64,000 nt of DNA from JANPLD01 sp964445765 (GTDB lineage: Bacteria; Pseudomonadota; Alphaproteobacteria; Rickettsiales; UBA8987): contig CAYULD010000001.1 in assembly GCA_964445765.1 (NCBI GenBank), positions 124,001-188,000 on the forward strand. The letters run 5' to 3'. Both the position numbers and the translations under genes were made by a program. The notes below the pieces were generated by a model, which saw nothing but the letters and a program-made list of their open reading frames with translations, was not told the DNA's origin and made no database searches. Of the stretch, positions 35,526-44,959 are shown in pieces (the first letter of the stretch is position 1; every line of letters begins with the position of its first letter).

Positions 35526-35568
35526 AAGATTATTAATTTTTGTAAGAATTAATTTTGTATTTATTAGA

Positions 35569-36480
35569 CTATAATTTTTTATAGGCTCTGCATCTAACTA
35601 TATTGCCACTTCCCAGATATTCCATCTCATCAAAAGCATACATTTTAGTTATTGCAATGCCCCTTCCATTAGGGTCTGTCATTCTAGTGGAATCAACTTC
35701 TAGATATTTTTTGTAATCAAAACCATTGCCCGCATCTTTAATAATTATTTCAACAAAATTTTCATTTGATGTAATTGAAAGCCCTGCGAATTTAGATTTA
35801 TTTTCAGGCTTTTCACATAGTGCATCAATTTCTTGTCGCCAGATGGCTTTTTCTAAAAGCTCTTTTTTCTGTTGATAGGTAACGCCAAGATTTCCGTGCT
35901 CTACAGCATTAACCGTCAATTCGTGTAAACCAAACAAACTTTTTTCTGCATCTGGCATAAAGGCAGAGGCTAATAATGATAAATTTCTAGCCTCTTCCAA
36001 ATTTTGAAATTTGAATACAGCACTTTCTAGCAATCCCAAAGCCCTCTTTTGAGTTTCGTATTCATTTTTGAAATTCTTAAATTTGTTATTATGCTCTAGT
36101 GCAGATTTTAATATAGAAATAAGAAGGGTTTTTGAATAAGGCTTTGCGAGATAATAAAAAACGCCTGCCTCTATACCCTCTCTAACTTGCTCTGGTGAAG
36201 TTGCAGCGGTTTGCATAACCACTGGAAGCTCAGCAAATTGAGGCTTTTTCTTAATTTCATACATAAAGCTAATGCCATCCATAGCTGGCATCATTCTATC
36301 AAGAATTATTGCTGACACATCAGGGTTTTCTGCTAGTCTCTCCAAACCCTCCAATCCATTGTGAGCTAATATTGTTTGATAGCCTTCTTCAGTTAAATAT
36401 TCTTGCAGAATATCAAGATTGAGTTCTTCATCATCAACCAATAAAATTTTTTTACTTTCTGTAAGTTCTAAATTTTCCAT
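35569..36480 (-). CDS. Response regulator with an RsbW-like GHKL ATPase output domain
   Basis: The 303-residue protein joins a receiver domain (LLVDDEELNLDIL; phospho-acceptor Asp in AIILDRMMPAMDG; YLAKPYS lysine) to a C-terminal histidine kinase-like ATPase of the anti-sigma/serine-kinase type: N box HELTVNAVEHGNLG, G1 box KDAGNGFDYKKY, and GRGIAITKMYAFDE. There is no DNA-binding domain. Output could be phosphorylation or binding of a partner-switching protein. It lies 6 bp after the histidine kinase gene and is certainly part of that system. Confidence 0.88.
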   Translation of the reverse strand: MENLELTESKKILLVDDEELNLDILQEYLTEEGYQTILAHNGLEGLERLAENPDVSAIILDRMMPAMDGISFMYEIKKKPQFAELPVVMQTAATSPEQVREGIEAGVFYYLAKPYSKTLLISILKSALEHNNKFKNFKNEYETQKRALGLLESAVFKFQNLEEARNLSLLASAFMPDAEKSLFGLHELTVNAVEHGNLGVTYQQKKELLEKAIWRQEIDALCEKPENKSKFAGLSITSNENFVEIIIKDAGNGFDYKKYLEVDSTRMTDPNGRGIAITKMYAFDEMEYLGSGNIVRCRAYKKL

Positions 36481-36486
36481 ATAATT

Positions 36487-38019
36487 TTATAAATTATAAT
36501 CACTTTTATTAATTGGCAAAATAAATGTGAAGATTGCCCCTTTACCATTAGAATTATTTTCAGCCCAAATTTTGCCTTTATGAAGGTTTATAATTTCTTT
36601 ACAAATTGCTAAGCCTAATCCCGTTCCACCAGCACCTGTTTTAGTTTTTGAGCTTTGCACAAATTTATCAAAGATAATTTCCACCTCCTCCGCTGGAATA
36701 CCTTGACCATTATCAATAACGCAATAATAAACAAATTCTGAATTGTTATAAATATTAATTTCTATTTCGCCACCATTAGCAGAAAATTTAACCGCATTTG
36801 AAATTAAATTTGAGATTACTCTAAAAATTTTTTCTCTATCAAGATAAATTGAAATATTAGTTTGGTTATTAATTTTTAAGTTAATTGCTTTGGCTTTTAT
36901 AATTGCATCAAGCTCTGCTAAAACATTTTTAGTAATTTCATTCAATGAAGAAATTTCTTCATATAGATTCATTTTTCCAGCCTCTAACTTAGATAAATCT
37001 AACAAAGAATTTACAAGCGTTAAAAGCCTGTTTGCACTTAAATTAATATTACTAAAATATTTTGTTATTTTTGAGCTATCAATATTTTCACCTTTATCTA
37101 AACCCATTTGTGAATAGCTAATTATTGCGTGCATTGGGGTTCTGAGTTCGTGACTCATATTTGCTAAAAATTCTGATTTTGCATTGTTTGCCTTGATGGC
37201 TTCATCCCTAGCTTTTGTGATATCTTTAGTTTGCTCTTCAACTAAAATTTCTAGATGATTTTTATATTCCTCCAATTCATAAGTTCTTTTAGCAACTTCA
37301 ACTTCTAGGTTTTCAGTATATCTTTCACTGGTTTCTTTATAATTTTTTAAAGCATAATACAAAAATTCAATTTCTTTAGTATCAATTTTAACATTTGGTA
37401 AAACCACCCTCTCCCCCTGCCCTAAGTGAGAAATTTTTTGGCTTAAAATAGAAATTGGCATTAAACTTCTGCCAATAATTTTATAAATATAAATCACTAA
37501 TATAAAAAAGAAAAATGAGGCTATAAAGAATATTGCTAATAAAAAATTTTCTAAAAAATTTGTTTGTTGTGAAAAATTTATATCTATGTCTAGCTTAGCA
37601 ATAACTTTTTCTTCCCCTTTATAATTAAAGGTTATATCCTTTATAAAAGTTCTATAATTAGGAAATAACACATAATGTTCTTCCTCATCTTCATCAGGGT
37701 GCTTGCCAATTTCTGCGATAATATTTTTGCCATCTTCATCAATTAATTTTATATGATCAATAAAATTATATTTTTGATAGCCTTTGAGAATTTCATTTAC
37801 CTGTTCAATATCAATATTCCAAATTGGCGTTGCAAGAGAATTTTCAAGGTTACTGATTAAATAATTTACTCTAAATTCAAAATCTTCATTTAATTTATTT
37901 TTGATAATTACAATAGAAAATAGTGATATAAAAATAAAAATAGTTATTAAGCCTATTAAAATTAAGAGGGTAATTTTTTTAGCTAATTTTGGCTTTTTAT
38001 TTGAATCTATAAATATCAC
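36487..38019 (-). CDS. Membrane sensor histidine kinase
   Basis: The 510-residue kinase has TM1 at about 15-37, a periplasmic domain to about 155, TM2 about 158-180, then a HAMP-like/coiled-coil linker, HisKA with phospho-acceptor His in SEFLANMSHELRTPMHAI, and HATPase boxes: NLISNAVKFSANG (N), DNGQGIPAEE (G1), GGTGLGLAICKEI (G2). It sits between a periplasmic binding protein gene (24 bp upstream) and its response regulator, so the binding protein may feed a ligand signal to the periplasmic domain. Ligand unknown. Confidence 0.92.
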   Translation of the reverse strand: MIFIDSNKKPKLAKKITLLILIGLITIFIFISLFSIVIIKNKLNEDFEFRVNYLISNLENSLATPIWNIDIEQVNEILKGYQKYNFIDHIKLIDEDGKNIIAEIGKHPDEDEEEHYVLFPNYRTFIKDITFNYKGEEKVIAKLDIDINFSQQTNFLENFLLAIFFIASFFFFILVIYIYKIIGRSLMPISILSQKISHLGQGERVVLPNVKIDTKEIEFLYYALKNYKETSERYTENLEVEVAKRTYELEEYKNHLEILVEEQTKDITKARDEAIKANNAKSEFLANMSHELRTPMHAIISYSQMGLDKGENIDSSKITKYFSNINLSANRLLTLVNSLLDLSKLEAGKMNLYEEISSLNEITKNVLAELDAIIKAKAINLKINNQTNISIYLDREKIFRVISNLISNAVKFSANGGEIEINIYNNSEFVYYCVIDNGQGIPAEEVEIIFDKFVQSSKTKTGAGGTGLGLAICKEIINLHKGKIWAENNSNGKGAIFTFILPINKSDYNL

Positions 38020-38043
38020 TTGATAGGCAATGTTAGTAAAGTT

Positions 38044-38832
38044 TTATAATCCATATTTTTTATTTAGTTTTTCATATTCACCATTAGATTTTATTTTATC
38101 AGTATAATCAGAAATTATTTTTGCGAGTATTTTAGATTGTTCGCTTTTTGCTGGGCTAAATGCTATAGATAAATCTTGTTTTATAGCTTCAGTTTTTAGG
38201 TTCATTTTTGTTTTATAAATGCCTTCTGCCTTGTTTAATTTAAGAACATAATTCATAACATTTTCATCTTCAATCACTACATCAAGCCTGCCCCTTTTCA
38301 ACTTTACTATATTTTGAAATTGAGGCTCATCACCAGTTGCAGCTTGAATTTTAGAAATATTATCTAAATTTGTGTTTATATAATCATCAAGCTCCTTATT
38401 ACCATAACTATAGCCAGCGACTGTGCCAAGTGATAAATTTTCTAGAGATTTTACTCCTTTATATTCCCAATTTTTATTTTTTTCTGAAACATAGAAGGCA
38501 TTTTTCATTTTATGTTGTGGGGTTTTTGGGTAAATAAAATCAGGTGCATCTGGCTTTGAGGCACCAATTATACCATAAATCTTACCTGATCTCCCCTGCT
38601 CCACAGCTCTTGACCAAGGCATTAAAATATACTTAACTTCAATGTTATACTCACTCATAGCTTGCCTTGCAATCTCAACTAATATCCCTTCATATTTTGC
38701 CTTTGGGGTGCAATTATAAGGGCACCATTCATCAGCACCTAGAATTATAGTTTTTGGTAAATTATCTTTTGCCTGCAAAAAAGCTGGAGATATTAAGATG
38801 AATATAAAAAATTTTAGAAAATATTTTTTCAT
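38044..38832 (-). CDS. Periplasmic solute-binding protein (SBP family 3-like)
   Basis: About 262 residues from ATG 38832, which starts a clear signal peptide (KKYFLKFFIFILISPAFLQA). The earlier ATG at 38874 only adds unrelated residues. The fold markers ILGADEWCPYNCTPKAKYEG, YILMPWSRAVEQGRSG and LGTVAGYSYG match family-3 (amino-acid type) binding proteins, of the subgroup common beside signalling genes rather than ABC transporters. No permease or ATPase gene is nearby. A sensory role with the downstream kinase is inferred. Confidence 0.8.
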   Translation of the reverse strand: MKKYFLKFFIFILISPAFLQAKDNLPKTIILGADEWCPYNCTPKAKYEGILVEIARQAMSEYNIEVKYILMPWSRAVEQGRSGKIYGIIGASKPDAPDFIYPKTPQHKMKNAFYVSEKNKNWEYKGVKSLENLSLGTVAGYSYGNKELDDYINTNLDNISKIQAATGDEPQFQNIVKLKRGRLDVVIEDENVMNYVLKLNKAEGIYKTKMNLKTEAIKQDLSIAFSPAKSEQSKILAKIISDYTDKIKSNGEYEKLNKKYGL

Positions 38833-38922
38833 ATAAAAATTGTTTTTATTAACTTTAGGTTGAATAAAAAACAATTTTTTTCAAGGCAAATAAACTAATA
38901 GGCAAATTTTTTAGTTTATTTT

Positions 38923-40785
38923 TTATGCAAATGAGGTTTTTTTGATTTCCGCTGGGTTATTATCATTTGAACCAAGCGAAGTTTTATTCAGCTTTCCGTC
39001 AAATAAATCTTGGATTTCAAAACCAGTTAAAGTTTCATATTCCATAAGTGCATTTGCTAATTGGTGAAGTTTTTCAATATGCTCATTAAGCAACTTTTTG
39101 GCATATTCATAAGCATCTTTCACTAGAGATTTAACTTCATCATCAATTGCGTTTAAGGTTTCCTCTGATACGGCATCTTTCTTACCTAAAGAATAACCCA
39201 AGAAAGGGTTTTCATTATCATCACCGTGAAAAACAGGGCCAATTTTATCACTCATACCCCATTTTTTAACCATTGAACGAGCCATATTTGTTGCATATTG
39301 AATATCTGAAGATGCACCACTTGTAACCTTTTCATAACCAAAGATTATTTCTTCTGCAACCCTGCCACCCATTGCCATTGCCATATCTGATTTCATTTTT
39401 TGACGAGTTACCGAATATTTATCTTTCTCTGGAAGCCTCATCACCATTCCCAATGCTCGCCCCCTTGGTATAATAGTTGCCTTGTGTATTGGATCACAGC
39501 CCGGTGCATACATTCCAACTATTGCGTGGCCTGCTTCGTGATATGCAGTGAGCTTTTTCTCTTCATTATCCATAACCATAGATTTTCTTTCAGCACCCAT
39601 CATAACTTTATCTTTTGCGTATTCTATTTCACGCATTGTGATTAGTTTTTTATTTCTTCTAGCGGCAATTAATGCTGCCTCATTACATAAATTTGCTAAA
39701 TCTGCACCAGAAAAGCCGGGCGTTCCCCTTGCAATCGTAGTTAGATTTACATCGGGTGCTACTGGGATTTTCTTAGTATGAATTCTTAAAATTTGTTCCC
39801 TGCCATTAATATCTGGAAGTGGCACAACAACTTGCCTATCAAACCTGCCGGGGCGAAGAAGTGCAGGGTCAAGAACATCAGGGCGGTTAGTTGCAGCAAC
39901 AATAATAATACCAGCGGTTGGCGAAAAACCATCCATTTCAACCAGCAATTGGTTTAAGGTTTGCTCTCGCTCATCATTTCCGCCGCCCATACCAGCACCT
40001 CTATGGCGACCAACCGCGTCAATCTCATCAATAAATACTATACAAGGGGCGTGCCTTCTTGCCTGATCAAACATATCACGAACCCTACTTGCACCAACAC
40101 CTACAAACATTTCTACAAAATCAGAGCCAGAAATTGAAAAAAATGGAACGCCGGCTTCACCAGCAATCGCTCTAGCAAGAAGAGTTTTACCTGTTCCCGG
40201 GCTTCCAGAAAGTAAAACGCCTTTTGGAATTTTACCACCAAGTGCGGTAAATTTTTGAGGATCTTTTAGAAACTCTACAATCTCTTGCACTTCCTCTTTA
40301 GCCTCATCAATTCCAGCAACATCGGCGAATTTTATAACACCATCCTTCTCTGTTAGCATTCTTGCTTTAGAACGCCCAAAACCGAAAGCTCCTCCACCCT
40401 TTCCGCCACCCATTTGACGCATCATTAAAAACCACAATCCAACCAACAACAAAATTGGAAAGGCTGAAGCGAGTAAACTCATTAAAAAACCACCAGAATT
40501 ATCGTGCGGTCTAGCATCTATAACAACGCCAGCTTGTTGTAGCTTTTCAACTAAATTTGGATAATTTGGCGTATAAGTTGAAAAACTAGAACCATCAGTA
40601 AACTTGCCAGAGAGGAAGTTATCTTGAATTTTAACCTCCCTTACATTCCCCTTTTCAACACTAGAAATAAAATCAGAAAAATTGAGCGTAGGCGTAGTAT
40701 TTTCCTGATTCATTTGATCATAAAAAAAACCAAGAGAAACTATAATTACAATCCAAATTAATATATTTTTGCCGAAATTGTTCAT
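38923..40785 (-). CDS. ftsH: ATP-dependent zinc metalloprotease FtsH
   Basis: FtsH is the membrane AAA+ protease that degrades misfolded membrane proteins and LpxC. The 620-residue protein has TM segments at about 5-25 and 100-122, Walker A GSPGTGKTLLARAIAGEAG, Walker B CIVFIDEIDAVGRHRG, the arginine-finger region RPGRFDRQV, and the zinc site HEAGHA. It fits the alphaproteobacterial pal-tilS-ftsH gene run, read on the minus strand. A CCTAA-rich repeat lies just upstream of the start codon. Confidence 0.97.
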   Translation of the reverse strand: MNNFGKNILIWIVIIVSLGFFYDQMNQENTTPTLNFSDFISSVEKGNVREVKIQDNFLSGKFTDGSSFSTYTPNYPNLVEKLQQAGVVIDARPHDNSGGFLMSLLASAFPILLLVGLWFLMMRQMGGGKGGGAFGFGRSKARMLTEKDGVIKFADVAGIDEAKEEVQEIVEFLKDPQKFTALGGKIPKGVLLSGSPGTGKTLLARAIAGEAGVPFFSISGSDFVEMFVGVGASRVRDMFDQARRHAPCIVFIDEIDAVGRHRGAGMGGGNDEREQTLNQLLVEMDGFSPTAGIIIVAATNRPDVLDPALLRPGRFDRQVVVPLPDINGREQILRIHTKKIPVAPDVNLTTIARGTPGFSGADLANLCNEAALIAARRNKKLITMREIEYAKDKVMMGAERKSMVMDNEEKKLTAYHEAGHAIVGMYAPGCDPIHKATIIPRGRALGMVMRLPEKDKYSVTRQKMKSDMAMAMGGRVAEEIIFGYEKVTSGASSDIQYATNMARSMVKKWGMSDKIGPVFHGDDNENPFLGYSLGKKDAVSEETLNAIDDEVKSLVKDAYEYAKKLLNEHIEKLHQLANALMEYETLTGFEIQDLFDGKLNKTSLGSNDNNPAEIKKTSFA

Positions 40786-40790
40786 TTTTT

Positions 40791-40823
40791 TAAGGTATTA
40801 GTTTTTAGGGGTTAGGGTATAGG
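40791..40823. repeat. Telomere-like CCCTAA-rich motif before ftsH
   Basis: Read toward ftsH (minus strand) it contains CCCTAACCCCTAAAAACTAA and ends about 5 nt before the ATG. A similar motif in the same relation to its gene precedes the QEGLA-motif gene at 45546. The rest of the 40786-40966 gap shows no gene. Confidence 0.45.
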
Positions 40824-40966
40824 AAATTATAATAAATCATTATGAACATAAACACAAAGTGTTGAAGTAAATAATCTAATTATTTTATAAATTTCGCTCC
40901 GCTCAATATGAAAAATAATTTAATATATAGAACCTAGAAGCTAAATGAAAAATTTCAATGTATTTG

Positions 40967-42058
40967 TTAAAATAAATTTTTATCTAAGGTTCTTAATATT
41001 TTGTAATTATATTTTTTTAGCTGAGGATGATTCTTTTTTATCTCATCTAAATTTTTTATGCCTAATGGCTTATAGCTATTAATTTTAGAAAGCTCAGGAA
41101 ATATATATACAAAGTCATTATCAATAATAATTTCGCAATAATTACTAGTAAAAGTATGTTTTTCCTCATTTACAATTTTTTCATAAATATTTTTAATAAC
41201 TTCAAGCCTAATTTCATTTTTTTTAATTTTTTCACCATTTTTTCTAATGCTATTATAAATTTTTAATAATATCATTTTTATAGCACGAAAAGCAATTTCA
41301 GTATGGGTTTGCCTAATAATATCTTGTCTAATCTCATAACAATTATTTAGTATATTCTTACAATTTTCTTGAAGAAATTTTTCAACTTCCAGCTCTATAA
41401 AATTATTTGCACGCGAAATATTTTCTATTACTAAATTAATTCTTTTGCTTAAAGTTTGATAATCAGAAATTTCTAGCAAGGCACTTCTCAGCTTATTTCT
41501 TGTGAATTTTTTTGAAGCATTTGAAGGGTCTTCAAACCATTTTATCTTATTCTGAATTAAGAATTCTTTTAGTTCATATTTTGAATATGAAAGAAGTGGG
41601 CGAATAAATTTTATGCCGTTAATTTCAGAAATATTTTGGATAGAGGAAAGCCCCTGTAAGCCTGAGCCTCGCTCAACACGCATTAAAAAAGTTTCAATAT
41701 TATCATCTAAATGATGTGCCATTAAAACATTTTTAATTTTATATTTTTTACAATAATTAGTAATTAATGAATAGCGAAGTTCACGAAGTGATTCCTCAGT
41801 AATATTTAACCCCTGATTAATTTTTTTTTGAGATAAAATTACAGATTTAACACCATTTTTTTCTAAGTATTTTTTAACCTCCTTGGCCTCTTTTCTTGAT
41901 TCTGGACGAAATTTATGATCAACAATAATTGCAGTAAATTTAATATGTGGAAATTGCTTCTTTACCAAAAAAGCTAGAGCCATACTATCCACGCCACCAG
42001 AAACAGCTATGGCAAAATCTTCCTTTTTAAGATTAAAATTTAGGCTTAGGTTAATCAT
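40967..42058 (-). CDS. tilS: tRNA(Ile)-lysidine synthetase
   Basis: TilS modifies C34 of the tRNA-Ile CAU anticodon to lysidine so that it reads AUA. The 363-residue protein has the PP-loop AVSGGVDSMALAFLV near the N-terminus, ILMAHHLDDNIETFLMRVERGSG-type sequence (here NVLMAHHLDDNIETFLMR), and the WFEDPSNASKKFTRNKLR segment typical of TilS. It lies between pal and ftsH as in other alphaproteobacteria, although cpoB is missing. Confidence 0.94.
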   Translation of the reverse strand: MINLSLNFNLKKEDFAIAVSGGVDSMALAFLVKKQFPHIKFTAIIVDHKFRPESRKEAKEVKKYLEKNGVKSVILSQKKINQGLNITEESLRELRYSLITNYCKKYKIKNVLMAHHLDDNIETFLMRVERGSGLQGLSSIQNISEINGIKFIRPLLSYSKYELKEFLIQNKIKWFEDPSNASKKFTRNKLRSALLEISDYQTLSKRINLVIENISRANNFIELEVEKFLQENCKNILNNCYEIRQDIIRQTHTEIAFRAIKMILLKIYNSIRKNGEKIKKNEIRLEVIKNIYEKIVNEEKHTFTSNYCEIIIDNDFVYIFPELSKINSYKPLGIKNLDEIKKNHPQLKKYNYKILRTLDKNLF

Positions 42059-42063
42059 AAAAT

Positions 42064-42095
42064 AAAAAACCCCGCCGAAATTTCTTAGGGCGGGG
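42064..42095 (-). terminator. Rho-independent terminator after pal
   Basis: On the minus strand, CCCCGCC (42095-42089), a 12-nt loop, GGCGGGG (42076-42070) and six T. It lies between pal and tilS, so tilS needs its own promoter or read-through. Confidence 0.9.
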
Positions 42096-42120
42096 CTAAA
42101 ATTTAGCTTAAATAAATTTA

Positions 42121-42678
42121 TTAATTAACAACCGTTACACCTCTACGATTTTTAGACCAAGATGCTTCAGTTGAACCAAGAAACTCAGGGAATTCTTTAC
42201 CATATGATATAGTGTTAACTCTTGCTGGGTTTACACCTCTATTAACTAGGAAATCTTTAACTGCATTCGCCCTTCTTTCACCAAGTGCAATGTTATATTC
42301 ACGAGTTCCCCTCTCATCGCAATGTCCTTCAACAGTTACGCTAACATTAGGATTTTGAGTTAACCAATTTGCTTGACGAGATAAAGTAGCTTGTGCATCA
42401 GAAGATAATGATGAACTATCTGTAGCGAAGAAAACTCTATCACCTGCAACAGCAATCAATTCTTCTTGGCTTGCAACATTTAAGCCTTGTTGTTGTGCAG
42501 ACATATCAGCGGATGCGTTATCTAGAGGAACAACATCGCTAGAATCAACATTCTGAGAATTTAGTAAAGCACCATCTTCATAAGTTGCATCTGGATTTGG
42601 TTTATCTTTCTTGAACCAAGAGCAAGAAGAAGTTGAAAGTGCTAGTGCAATAATAGCAAGTGTAACGATGTTTTTCAT
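42121..42678 (-). CDS. pal: Peptidoglycan-associated lipoprotein Pal
   Basis: Pal is an outer-membrane lipoprotein that links to peptidoglycan in the Tol-Pal system. The 185-residue protein has a lipoprotein signal (IIALALSTSSC, acylated Cys in SSCSWF) and an OmpA-like domain with VTVEGHCDERGTREYNIAL and GERRANAVKDFLVNRGV. tolB is not upstream; the next upstream gene is rplQ. A terminator follows. Confidence 0.95.
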   Translation of the reverse strand: MKNIVTLAIIALALSTSSCSWFKKDKPNPDATYEDGALLNSQNVDSSDVVPLDNASADMSAQQQGLNVASQEELIAVAGDRVFFATDSSSLSSDAQATLSRQANWLTQNPNVSVTVEGHCDERGTREYNIALGERRANAVKDFLVNRGVNPARVNTISYGKEFPEFLGSTEASWSKNRRGVTVVN

Positions 42679-42888
42679 AGTAAGTGCCTGTAGTTTGATT
42701 ATTTTTTTTATTGCTTACGCAAGTTAGTATCTTGATATAAACAAAATTTATTTTTGCAAGCTATTAAACATCAATTAAAAAAAAAGCAAATTATTTTTTA
42801 TATTTTTGCAACAGTTTTTTATTTGATTTTAATTTTTGAAATTTTTTATACTTAAATTTTCAATAAATTAAAAATCTAAAACAAAATA

Positions 42889-42917
42889 AAAAAGCCAATC
42901 TACTTGATTGGCTTTTT
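42889..42917. terminator. Terminator of the rpsM-rpsK-rpoA-rplQ operon (works on both strands)
   Basis: A 12-bp stem AAAAAGCCAATC/GATTGGCTTTTT around a 5-nt loop, with T-runs on both sides. It lies 31 bp after the rplQ stop on the minus strand. The rest of the 42679-42948 gap is very AT-rich and must hold the pal promoter, which I cannot place. Confidence 0.85.
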
Positions 42918-42948
42918 ATAATCAGATGGAGAAAATTTTTGAGAAAAA

Positions 42949-43377
42949 TTAAGCAACTTTTTCAAGCTCACTATTTAATTTTTCTAATCTTTCAAAATCA
43001 GCTTTACCTTTAGCTAAAATATTTCTGTCAACAAGCTCTATGACTGCCATTGGGCAAGAATCACCTTGTCTAAAGCCGAATTTAATAACTCTAGTATAGC
43101 CACCTTTTCTAGTTTTATATCTTTCAGCAACTTCAGAAAAAAGTTTTACAACTGCATCTTCTTTCTTAAGAATTGAGAAGGCTTTTTTCTTCGCAGCTAA
43201 ATCACCTTGTTTGCCTAGAGTAATTAGCTTTTCAACATAAGGCTTAAGTGCTTTTGCTTTAACTAAACCTGTTTTAATTTGCTCATGCTCAATTAGAGAG
43301 CAAGCTAGGTTTGATAAAGTGGAATCCCTATGACCTTCCTTTCTGTTGAGCTTTTTTTGTTTAATTCTGTGTTTCAT
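42949..43377 (-). CDS. rplQ: 50S ribosomal protein L17
   Basis: The 142-residue protein starts KHRIKQKKLNRKEGHRDSTL, close to the family pattern (RH...LNR...HR...L), and contains LVKAKALKPYVEKLITLGK and GGYTRVIKFGFRQGDSCPMA. Last gene of the rpsM-rpsK-rpoA-rplQ operon on the minus strand. A slightly extended C-terminus is normal for alphaproteobacteria. Confidence 0.97.
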   Translation of the reverse strand: MKHRIKQKKLNRKEGHRDSTLSNLACSLIEHEQIKTGLVKAKALKPYVEKLITLGKQGDLAAKKKAFSILKKEDAVVKLFSEVAERYKTRKGGYTRVIKFGFRQGDSCPMAVIELVDRNILAKGKADFERLEKLNSELEKVA

Positions 43378-43436
43378 AAAATTATAAATTCAATTTTTAT
43401 CAGTTTATCTACATAAAAATGTAGAAAAATCAATCA

Positions 43437-44456
43437 TTAGTTTTTGAAAGGATCTTCATATTTTTTAGCTAAATCATCAATATTTTCAGGTGGCCAGCCA
43501 AAAACTTCCATACCAAATCTTAAGCCCATCTCAGATAATACTTCTTTAATTTCATTAAGTGATTTACGACCAAAATTAGGCGTTCTAAGCATTTCACCTT
43601 CTGTTTTGCGAACAAGATCACCAATATAAACAATATTCTCATTTTTAAGGCAATTTGCAGAACGAACTGAAAGCTCAAGCTCATCAACTTTCTTAAGAAG
43701 ATTTTTATTGAATGGAAGCTCATCTTTAACTTCTTTAATTTCTTCAACTTCTTGGAAGTTAATAAATACTTGAAGCTGATCTTGAATAATTTTAGCAGCA
43801 AATGCAATTGCATCTTCAGGTTTAACAGCACCATTAGTTTCAACTGTAAGAATTAACCTATCATAGTCTGTAACTTGACCAACCCTAGTTTCTTCAACTT
43901 TGTATGAAACTTTTTGAACAGGGCTGAATAATGCATCAATAGGAATAACGCCAATTGTAGATTCTTTAGGCTTATTTTGATTAGCAGGAATATAACCTTT
44001 TCCTGTTTCAACAACTAAATCCATATCAAGGGAAGCACCTGCATCAAGATGGCAGATAACCAAATCTTTATTAACAATATTTACTTCGTTAGTTTCAGTA
44101 ATCATTCCAGCAGTAACAGCACAAGGGCCAACCGCTTTCAACTTTAGAGTTCTTTTATCATTTGCGTGCGATATAATATTAAGAGATTTAATATTAAGAA
44201 TTATATCTACAACATCTTCTTTAACACCAGAGATTGAAGAAAATTCATGAAGAACGCCATCAATTTTAAGTGCAGTAACAGCAGCACCTTGTAAAGAAGA
44301 AAGTAAAACTCTGCGAAGTGCGTTGCCTAGTGTTAAACCAAAACCCCTCTCTAAAGGCTCAATAACTATAACTGCTTTTTTATTGCTTTGCTCTTTGAAA
44401 TTAACCTTTGAAGGTTTAATAAGCTCTCTCCAGTTTTTAGATATTAATGCAGACAT
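43437..44456 (-). CDS. rpoA: DNA-directed RNA polymerase alpha subunit
   Basis: The 339-residue protein has the alpha N-terminal dimerisation domain (VIEPLERGFGLTLGNALRRVLLSS) and the C-terminal DNA/regulator-binding domain (LELSVRSANCLKNENIVYIGDL, then PNFGRKSLNEIKEVL). It assembles the polymerase core and is a contact point for activators. Located between rpsK and rplQ as usual. Confidence 0.98.
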   Translation of the reverse strand: MSALISKNWRELIKPSKVNFKEQSNKKAVIVIEPLERGFGLTLGNALRRVLLSSLQGAAVTALKIDGVLHEFSSISGVKEDVVDIILNIKSLNIISHANDKRTLKLKAVGPCAVTAGMITETNEVNIVNKDLVICHLDAGASLDMDLVVETGKGYIPANQNKPKESTIGVIPIDALFSPVQKVSYKVEETRVGQVTDYDRLILTVETNGAVKPEDAIAFAAKIIQDQLQVFINFQEVEEIKEVKDELPFNKNLLKKVDELELSVRSANCLKNENIVYIGDLVRKTEGEMLRTPNFGRKSLNEIKEVLSEMGLRFGMEVFGWPPENIDDLAKKYEDPFKN

Positions 44457-44506
44457 TTATAACTCCAGTTTGTTTGAGAAAAAATAATAGATTGAAAAAG
44501 AGGTAA

Positions 44507-44932
44507 TTATACCCTTCTTCTTTTTGGTGCTCTACAACCATTGTGAGGCACACCAGTTATATCTTTAATAGAATTAACATTAAAACCACAAGATTGTAAT
44601 GCTCTTAGAGCAGATTCCCTACCAGCACCAACACCTTTGATTAAAACATCAACGGTAATTAAGCCGAATTCCTGAGCTTGTTTAGCCGCTTTTTCAGTAG
44701 CAACTTGAGCCGCATAAGGCGTTGATTTTCTTGAACCCTTAAAGCCACAAGCACCTGAAGTTGACCAAGCTATTGCATTTCCGCCTTGATCAGTAATTGT
44801 AACAATAGTATTGTTAAAGCTAGCATTAATGTGAACCACACCACGAGATACATTTTTCTTAACTTTCTTTTTAGCAGGTTTTGACGAGGTGTTTTTTGTA
44901 TCTTTTTCCTGCGTTTGAGCTTTTGTATTCAT
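44507..44932 (-). CDS. rpsK: 30S ribosomal protein S11
   Basis: The 141-residue protein has a lysine-rich N-terminal extension (about 20 residues longer than E. coli), then VHINASFNNTIVTITDQGGN, GFKGSRKSTPYAAQ and the C-terminal GVPHNGCRAPKRRRV. In the conserved rpsM-rpsK-rpoA order. Confidence 0.98.
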   Translation of the reverse strand: MNTKAQTQEKDTKNTSSKPAKKKVKKNVSRGVVHINASFNNTIVTITDQGGNAIAWSTSGACGFKGSRKSTPYAAQVATEKAAKQAQEFGLITVDVLIKGVGAGRESALRALQSCGFNVNSIKDITGVPHNGCRAPKRRRV

Positions 44933-44959
44933 AAATTATTATATTTGAAAAATTATAAA

